DNA of 64,000 nucleotides, taken from Phycisphaerae bacterium (GTDB lineage: Bacteria > Planctomycetota > Phycisphaerae > UBA1845 > Fen-1342). Below the pieces are notes generated by a model. That model had not been told where the DNA came from, searched no databases, and saw nothing but the letters and a program-made list of their open reading frames with translations. The position numbers were made by a program, and so were the translations under genes. The stretch lies in assembly GCA_030428945.1 (NCBI GenBank), contig JAUIEC010000006.1, positions 244,526 through 308,525 on the forward strand. The letters run 5' to 3'. The number at the start of each line of letters is the position of its first letter. Position 1 is the first letter of the stretch. This document shows positions 59,735 to 64,000 of this stretch, in pieces.

Positions 59735-62440
59735 TCAGCAGCTTGTGCCGAACTGGGCCAGCAGCAGTGCGAGGTCGGAGAGGTCGACGTCGCCGTCCTG
59801 GTCCACGTCACCGTCGGCCAGGGTCGCGCCGGTCAGGCCGAAGTTGCTCAGCAGTTCCGCCAGGTCGCTCAGGTTGACCTGGTTGTCGCCGTTGACGTCG
59901 CCGGGGCAGCCCGGGATGACGAACGTCAGCGTCGCCAGGCCGGCCGTGCCCGTTTCCTCGAGCGCGACCGCGGTCGCTTCATGCTGGCCGGGCGGCAGTC
60001 CCGCCAGCGTGCGGCGCCACGCGAAGCGATCGTACGCCTCGGCCTGGTTGCCCGGGCCGATCAGAGTCAGCGGATCCGCCCCGCCCGGAACATCGACCAG
60101 CAGGTAGACCTCGCGGGTGGTCGCGTCGCCGGCCTCGATCGAGAACAGCGGGTTCAGTTCGTCCGAGCCCGGCACGATCTCGAGCGTGATCGGCGGCGGC
60201 AGGCGGTCGACATAGAAGACCTCGCGAAACTCGCGGAAGAGCGGATCGGTGCCGCCCGGGCGATGGCGGAACGCGACCACCGACAGGTAGTGCAGACCCT
60301 CGTCGAGATCCGCCGCGGTGATGTCCTGCGCGTAGGTCCCGCTCGGATTGCCGGAGTTGTACAGCGGCATGCTGGTGGTCAGGAAGTTCTCGTAGCCGGG
60401 GATGACCGCGTCTCCCTCGCCGAAGTCGACGCCGCCGTTTCCGTTCAGGTCCAGGTAGCCCGCGTCGACCCGGAACGCGGCCAGGTCGTCGGTGTTGCTG
60501 TCCGACGGGTCGGTCTGCGTCGTGGCCAACTGGATCGTGAAGTCGCCGGTCACGACCGGAATGCCGGCGAGCCGTCGGCCGTAGCTCGGCACGCCGGCAC
60601 CGTCGGGCGGCAGGGTGCTGCTGACGCCGGCCAGGCTCAGCGTGCCGCTCGGCAGGGCGGGGGCGTAGATCACGAAGCCGCGGCCGTGGTCGCCGGCCGC
60701 TCCGCTGTTGTTGCGCGGCACGGGCAGCAGGACCCGCTGGCTGCCGTCAACAACCAGGACGTCGGGGACCTGGTCGAAGGGGTCGACGCCGGGGTCGGCC
60801 GCGTTTCCGCTGACTTCGTGCAGGCGGGTGCCGGCCGGGAACCCGGTGGCGACCGAGCGGAAGTCCACGCCGGAATCCCAGCGGTCGTTGAGGCCGATCA
60901 GGGCGTTGCCGGTGCCGCCGGTACCGCGGCGTTCGAGCACGAGGACATCGTCGAGGGACTGGTTGACGGGGTCGGTGCTGTTGAGCACCTGCAGGGTTCC
61001 CCGGCAGACTTCGCGGCGCAGGCGGACGAGGTTGGTGATCGTGTCGTCCGGCGTGCCGTCCGGGTGGTGGCCGAGCGCGATCGGGACGCCCTCGCGCGGG
61101 TAGAACGAGCGGTTCGGGCCGCGGAACTGGCCGGCGTTGTGATAGACGATCGCGTTGCCGGTCCGCGTCAGCAGGTAGGCGTGCAGCATGTAGGCCTGCT
61201 GGCGGACGGTCGGGGCCGGCGGGGCGCTGCCGCCATCGCCGACCGTGCCGTTGTCGTGGCTGAAGAGGTGGTTGACGCCGACGGTGCCGTTGTTGAAGCC
61301 GTCGTCGGCGTTGTCGATGTGGGCGTTCAGTACGTTGAGCCAGCTTCCGAAGCCGCCGCTGTTGAGCAGGTCGCGCATCGCGCCGGCCCCGGCCAGGTCG
61401 AGGGCGTCGCGCTGCGCGAAGGAATCGAGACGGACGTAGTTGCCGTAGGTGAAGCCGTTGCCGGCCACGCTCTCGACGAAGCTGTACGGGTTCACGCGGG
61501 TGCCGCCGGGTGTCGTGCGGCGCATGTGCACGGCGTTGTCCCAGAACGAATCCCAGAACCAGTTGGGGATGTGCTTGGCGGCGTCGAGTCGGTAGCCGTC
61601 AAGCTGGAACTCGTCCATCAGCCACTGGGTGTGGCGCAGCAGCAGGCCGGTGGCGTTCTCGACGACGGGATCGCCGTCGGCCGGGTTGCTGCTGAACGGG
61701 TGGACTGTGAAGGTTCCGCCGACGTTGCCGTGCGCGCCGGGGTTTGTGAAGGTCTCGCCGGGCTGGTCGAGGTCGGGGTAGAAACGGGTGTTGGCCGGGT
61801 CGACCTGGTTGAACAGCGTTCCGCCGGGGATGTTCAGCGGGTTGCCGGGATCGACGGGCTGGCGGATGAACTGGTGGTTGGACTCCTGGGCGATGTCGCA
61901 CAGGTCGACCAGGTCGCCGGCGAACAGGTCGAAGTTCGGGGCCCCTTCGTCCTCGGACTGCTGGCTGCCGTCGTGGAAATCACCCCAGTTGTCGCCCGGG
62001 CCCTTCGGGTTCGGCGGACTGTCCGGGTTCAGCCAGAAGCCGGGATAGCCACCCGCGTTCTGGAAGCCGACGCTGCCGTCCCGGACCGAACAGTGGTTCA
62101 TGATCAGGTCCACGTAGACCTCGCCGGCGGCCTTGTGGAACGCGTCCACCAGGGCCCGGAAGTCCGCTTCGGTTCCGTAGGTCGTCTCGTACCCGGGTCG
62201 CCCGAGATCGAAGCGGTCGAAGACGTCGAACCCGGCCGTGTTGTTCGGGTCGAGTCCGCGGGAGACGGGCGGGACCCAGACGGCGTCGTACCCGGCCAGG
62301 AAGAAGTCCGGCATGCGCCGTTCGATGTTCTCGAAGCGGGTTTCGAACCATTGCAGGAAGGTCTTGTCGCCGGCCGAGGCGGCGGCGCCGGTCAGCAGTC
62401 CGATCGCGACGGCAGCGATACGGGTCGAGTTGCGGAACAT
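59735..62440 (-). CDS. Secreted alpha-amylase family (GH13) protein with dockerin-like domain
   Basis: The 901-residue protein has a signal peptide (FRNSTRIAAVAIGLLTGAAA) and a GH13 catalytic barrel. The conserved regions are VDLIMNHCS, the nucleophile Asp in LDGYRLDAAKH (about 283), the acid/base Glu in YSFVESVAG (about 321) and the third acid in NHLFSHDNGT (about 394). Beta domains follow, and the C-terminus (about 845-901) has a dockerin-like pair, DVNGDNQVNLSDLAELLSNF and DVDQDGDVDLSDLALLLAQF. It should hydrolyse alpha-glucans outside the cell. ATG 62440 has GGGGAAG upstream. The dockerin-like domain is of the same type as in the subtilase, so both are probably handled by the same anchoring or sorting route (inference). 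Confidence 0.93.
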   Translation of the reverse strand: MFRNSTRIAAVAIGLLTGAAASAGDKTFLQWFETRFENIERRMPDFFLAGYDAVWVPPVSRGLDPNNTAGFDVFDRFDLGRPGYETTYGTEADFRALVDAFHKAAGEVYVDLIMNHCSVRDGSVGFQNAGGYPGFWLNPDSPPNPKGPGDNWGDFHDGSQQSEDEGAPNFDLFAGDLVDLCDIAQESNHQFIRQPVDPGNPLNIPGGTLFNQVDPANTRFYPDLDQPGETFTNPGAHGNVGGTFTVHPFSSNPADGDPVVENATGLLLRHTQWLMDEFQLDGYRLDAAKHIPNWFWDSFWDNAVHMRRTTPGGTRVNPYSFVESVAGNGFTYGNYVRLDSFAQRDALDLAGAGAMRDLLNSGGFGSWLNVLNAHIDNADDGFNNGTVGVNHLFSHDNGTVGDGGSAPPAPTVRQQAYMLHAYLLTRTGNAIVYHNAGQFRGPNRSFYPREGVPIALGHHPDGTPDDTITNLVRLRREVCRGTLQVLNSTDPVNQSLDDVLVLERRGTGGTGNALIGLNDRWDSGVDFRSVATGFPAGTRLHEVSGNAADPGVDPFDQVPDVLVVDGSQRVLLPVPRNNSGAAGDHGRGFVIYAPALPSGTLSLAGVSSTLPPDGAGVPSYGRRLAGIPVVTGDFTIQLATTQTDPSDSNTDDLAAFRVDAGYLDLNGNGGVDFGEGDAVIPGYENFLTTSMPLYNSGNPSGTYAQDITAADLDEGLHYLSVVAFRHRPGGTDPLFREFREVFYVDRLPPPITLEIVPGSDELNPLFSIEAGDATTREVYLLVDVPGGADPLTLIGPGNQAEAYDRFAWRRTLAGLPPGQHEATAVALEETGTAGLATLTFVIPGCPGDVNGDNQVNLSDLAELLSNFGLTGATLADGDVDQDGDVDLSDLALLLAQFGTSC

Positions 62441-62555
62441 CGTGTGTGCTTCCCCTCGCAGTGTTGCTTGATCATGCCGGCATCGCGGCAACCGCGGCGA
62501 CACTCCGTTCCTTTGTAGCGGATCGCCGGGGCGCAGGGGAAGCGCCTTTGCCGGG

Positions 62556-62721
62556 CAGGGAGCGAGAGAAGGGAGCAAGGGAGCGAGGGAGCAAGGGAGC
62601 GAGGGAGCAAGGGAATCGGGGAGGGAGCTAGGGAGCGAGGGAATTGGGGAAAGGAACGAGGGAGCGAGGATTGTAGGGAGCGAGGGAATTGGGGAAAGGA
62701 ACGAGGGAGCGAGGATTGTAG
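62556..62721. repeat. Octamer repeat tract at the left edge of the IS element
   Basis: GGGAGCGA, GGGAGCAA and related units run from 62556. From about 62632 a 45-bp segment (containing GAATTGGGGAAAGGAACGAG and ending GCGAGGATTGTAG) is repeated twice in tandem, at 62641 and 62686. The second copy stops matching after GGATTGTAG at 62721, which probably marks the insertion point of the IS element. The remainder of the 62441-62799 gap has no gene. Confidence 0.9.
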
Positions 62722-62727
62722 ATGGGG

Positions 62728-62743
62728 ATGAACGCCCGTTGCT
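62728..62743 (+). repeat. Left inverted repeat of the IS element
   Basis: ATGAACGCCCGTTGCT pairs with the right repeat at 63985-64000 with two mismatches. Its inner part also pairs with the segment before the transposase start (see 62734-62799). Confidence 0.85.
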
Positions 62744-62799
62744 CCGATCGGCATATACGATGCCGGTTGGAATCATCCTTTTTGCAAGGAGCAACGGGC
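62734..62799 (+). promoter_or_regulatory. Leader hairpin covering the transposase ribosome binding site
   Basis: GCCCGTTGCTCC (62734-62745) and GGAGCAACGGGC (62788-62799) form a perfect 12-bp stem. The second arm includes GGAG of the ribosome binding site and ends at the ATG at 62800. Inside the loop, CGGCAT (62749-62754) and ATGCCG (62760-62765) form a second stem. RNA started outside the element would fold this way and hide the start; RNA started inside would lack the first arm. This is a common way to limit transposase production from read-through. Confidence 0.65.
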
Positions 62800-63807
62800 A
62801 TGTCGAGGTTAACGGTTTTTGCTGGATTGGACTACGCGACTTCGTTCGTGCAGGTCTGTGTGTTGGATCGCTCGGGCAGGCAACTCGGCAACCGGCGGTG
62901 TGCGAACGACGCCGGGGTGATCGATCGTTACCTGCGGACGTTCGGTGAACGGGTCGAGGCGGCCGTGGAGGCCTGCACCGGGGCGGCCAACCTGGCCGAG
63001 GAGTTGAGCCAATTGCGGAACTGGCGGATCAACCTGGCCCACGCCGGTTACGTGAAGCGGATCAAGCAGAATCCTGACAAGACGGACTACAGCGATGCCC
63101 GGCTGCTGGCTGACCTGCAGCGGGTCGGCTATCTGCCGAAGGTCTGGCTGGCCCCGGAACGGATTCGCGAACTGCGTCAGGTCGTTCGGTATCGTCAGCA
63201 GTTGGCCAACCAGAAACGGGCCTGCAAGGTCCGCGTCAGCGCGATTCTGCGTGAGCATCGAATCCGCCCACCGGCCGGGATCACCTGGACGATCCGCTGG
63301 CGTCGCTGGCTGCAGGAGCTTGAGTTGCCGACGAGCAGCCGCTGGGTAGTCGACCAGCATGTTGCCGAGATCCAATCGCTGGAACAGCGGCTCAAGGAGG
63401 TGGCCGCGTATATCGAGCGGCTGACGGCGGATGATCCGGAAGTCGCCCGTTTGCTCGCGCAGAAAGGCATTGGCCTAATCACGGCCGGCGTGCTTCGAGC
63501 AGAGATCGGGCAGTTCGATCGCTTCCGCTCAGGCAAGCAGTTGGCCCGCTTCTGCGGCGTCTCACCGCGAAATGCATCGAGTGGTAATCGCCAGGCGGAT
63601 GCCGGCCTGATCAAAGCGGGGAACGCGCATCTGCGGGCGACGATCATCGAGGCGGCGCATCGTCTGATGCGGATGGAGCCGCGCTGGCAGAAGATGACGT
63701 ACAACATGCTGGCGCGCGGCAAGAAGAAGAGCGTGATCGGGGCCGCGGTAGCGAACCGTTGGATCCGCTGGCTGTATCACGAAATGCAGGACCAGAAAGC
63801 GGCCTGA
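62800..63807 (+). CDS. IS110-family DEDD transposase
   Basis: The 335-residue protein has an N-terminal RuvC-like DEDD domain: Asp in FAGLDYATSFVQVCVLD, Glu in AAVEACTGAANLAEEL, and Asp pairs in NPDKTDYSDARLLADL. A helical linker follows (VAEIQSLEQRLKEVAAYIER). The C-terminal Tnp_20-type domain has GIGLITAGVLRAEIGQFDRF and RFCGVSPRNASSGNRQADAG, including the serine that is the recombination nucleophile in this family, then KAGNAHLRATIIEAAHRLM. Length is normal and no frame breaks are seen, so the element could be active. IS110-family enzymes are guided by an element-encoded RNA. ATG 62800 has AAGGAG 8 bases upstream. Confidence 0.95.
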   Translation: MSRLTVFAGLDYATSFVQVCVLDRSGRQLGNRRCANDAGVIDRYLRTFGERVEAAVEACTGAANLAEELSQLRNWRINLAHAGYVKRIKQNPDKTDYSDARLLADLQRVGYLPKVWLAPERIRELRQVVRYRQQLANQKRACKVRVSAILREHRIRPPAGITWTIRWRRWLQELELPTSSRWVVDQHVAEIQSLEQRLKEVAAYIERLTADDPEVARLLAQKGIGLITAGVLRAEIGQFDRFRSGKQLARFCGVSPRNASSGNRQADAGLIKAGNAHLRATIIEAAHRLMRMEPRWQKMTYNMLARGKKKSVIGAAVANRWIRWLYHEMQDQKAA

Positions 63808-63817
63808 TGACAGGAGA

Positions 63818-63970
63818 TGCTCGCACCCCGTCGTTTGCGGTGGCCAGCTCGTCGCACCCTTGGGCTAACCATGCTCGTCTGTAGATGGGGCCGTCACCGC
63901 ACTCTCGAAACACCCACTTGGGCAGGCCCACCGGGCCGCGCTCGGATAGAAGAATGGGATCTTGCGAGCA
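63818..63970 (+). ncRNA. Candidate bridge/seek RNA in the right end of the IS
   Basis: The region after the transposase stop has no gene. TGCTCGCA (63818-63825) and TGCGAGCA (63963-63970) form an 8-bp stem that would close a domain of about 153 bases. Inside it GGCCC/GGGCC (63925-63929, 63933-63937) form a small hairpin. TGTAGATGGGG at 63880-63890 is identical to 62717-62727 at the left junction. In the IS1111 group, a guide RNA that pairs with target and donor DNA is known to be encoded in this position. The call rests on position, the long-range stem and the match; no folding or homology search was done. Confidence 0.45.
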
Positions 63971-63984
63971 GAACCCGCTTGACA

Positions 63985-64000
63985 GGCAGCGGGCGTTCAT
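63985..64000 (-). repeat. Right inverted repeat of the IS element
   Basis: Read on the minus strand from 64000 it is ATGAACGCCCGCTGCC, matching the left repeat at 14 of 16 positions. It ends exactly at the window edge, so any bases outside it are not visible. Confidence 0.85.

Larger units (their letters stand above)
62722..64000 (+). mobile_element. IS110-family (IS1111-like) insertion sequence, right tip at window edge
   Basis: The element carries a single DEDD transposase gene. Near-terminal inverted repeats ATGAACGCCCGTTGCT (62728-62743) and, on the other strand, ATGAACGCCCGCTGCC (64000-63985) match at 14 of 16 positions. The left boundary at 62722 is inferred from where the flanking 45-bp repeat stops matching, leaving six bases outside the repeat. 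Subterminal repeats of this kind are known from the IS1111 group of the IS110 family. The right boundary may lie a few bases beyond the window. The non-coding right end is long (193 bases) and the left end short (78 bases), also as in the IS1111 group. No target duplication is expected for this family. Confidence 0.85.

Noticed and set aside
59495..62518. 1,007-codon plus frame opposite the amylase gene
   Set aside because: It starts inside the 106-bp repeats and is antisense to a clear GH13 protein.

Overview
The window is GC-rich bacterial DNA, most likely a free-living, flagellated member of the Planctomycetota, probably Phycisphaerae-like. The main clues are: two secreted proteins ending in a planctomycete-style dockerin-like domain with the DTDGSGTVDLTDLA pattern; CxxCGY zinc-ribbon membrane proteins; a CehA-type PHP hydrolase; a lysine-rich histone H1-like protein; a sodium:solute symporter with a tiny overlapping partner; and many hairpin repeats of the GTGGCACxGGCGTC type. 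This assignment is inferred from gene content; no rRNA is present.

Layout. 1-5.5 kb: the end of a Xer-type recombinase, a DUF2339 membrane protein split by a frameshift, and a dual-specificity phosphatase, with two copies of a ~130-bp repeat. 5.8-10.2 kb: imuA and imuB (translesion mutasome accessory genes), separated by 870 bp of degenerate 8-nt repeats and followed by a 20-nt imperfect repeat array (10.28-10.84 kb). 11-19.7 kb: an HD-GYP sensor, zinc-ribbon protein, PLP decarboxylase, coiled-coil protein, cyclase/prolyl oligopeptidase pair and zinc-ribbon membrane protein. 19.8-26 kb: an EamA transporter and an ABC exporter with a PDZ-like insertion, divergent from a DegT aminotransferase; then ACT, DUF2807 and membrane proteins. 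26-34 kb: an M61-like peptidase, a TPR protein and a PHP hydrolase/beta-helix pair. 33.8-41.5 kb: housekeeping genes (ribF, smc, H1-like protein, FHA-GAF-PP2C phosphatase, tRNA-Asp). 41.5-52 kb: a flippase-like protein, symporter with small partner, motAB, rhomboid, glutaryl-CoA dehydrogenase, a lipoprotein hydrolase and a UPF0173 hydrolase. 52-62.4 kb: secreted degraders (an active and a degenerate M14 peptidase in tandem, a subtilase-dockerin and an amylase-dockerin). 62.7-64 kb: an IS110-family element whose right inverted repeat ends exactly at the window edge.

The most distinctive feature is repeat biology. At least nine loci carry tandem ~7-8-nt repeats built on one theme (purine strand RGKGA plus about three variable bases), mostly directly behind genes, in two cases supplying stop codons and in one case translated inside imuA. 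Two tandem arrays (43-bp and 106-bp units) contain related hairpins. The IS element has inverted repeats, a hairpin overlapping its ribosome binding site, and a long non-coding right end with an 8-bp long-range stem and an 11-nt match to its left junction. Together these suggest an IS1111-type bridge/seek RNA.

Limits: all calls come from reading sequence and supplied translations. No database search, alignment or folding program was run.
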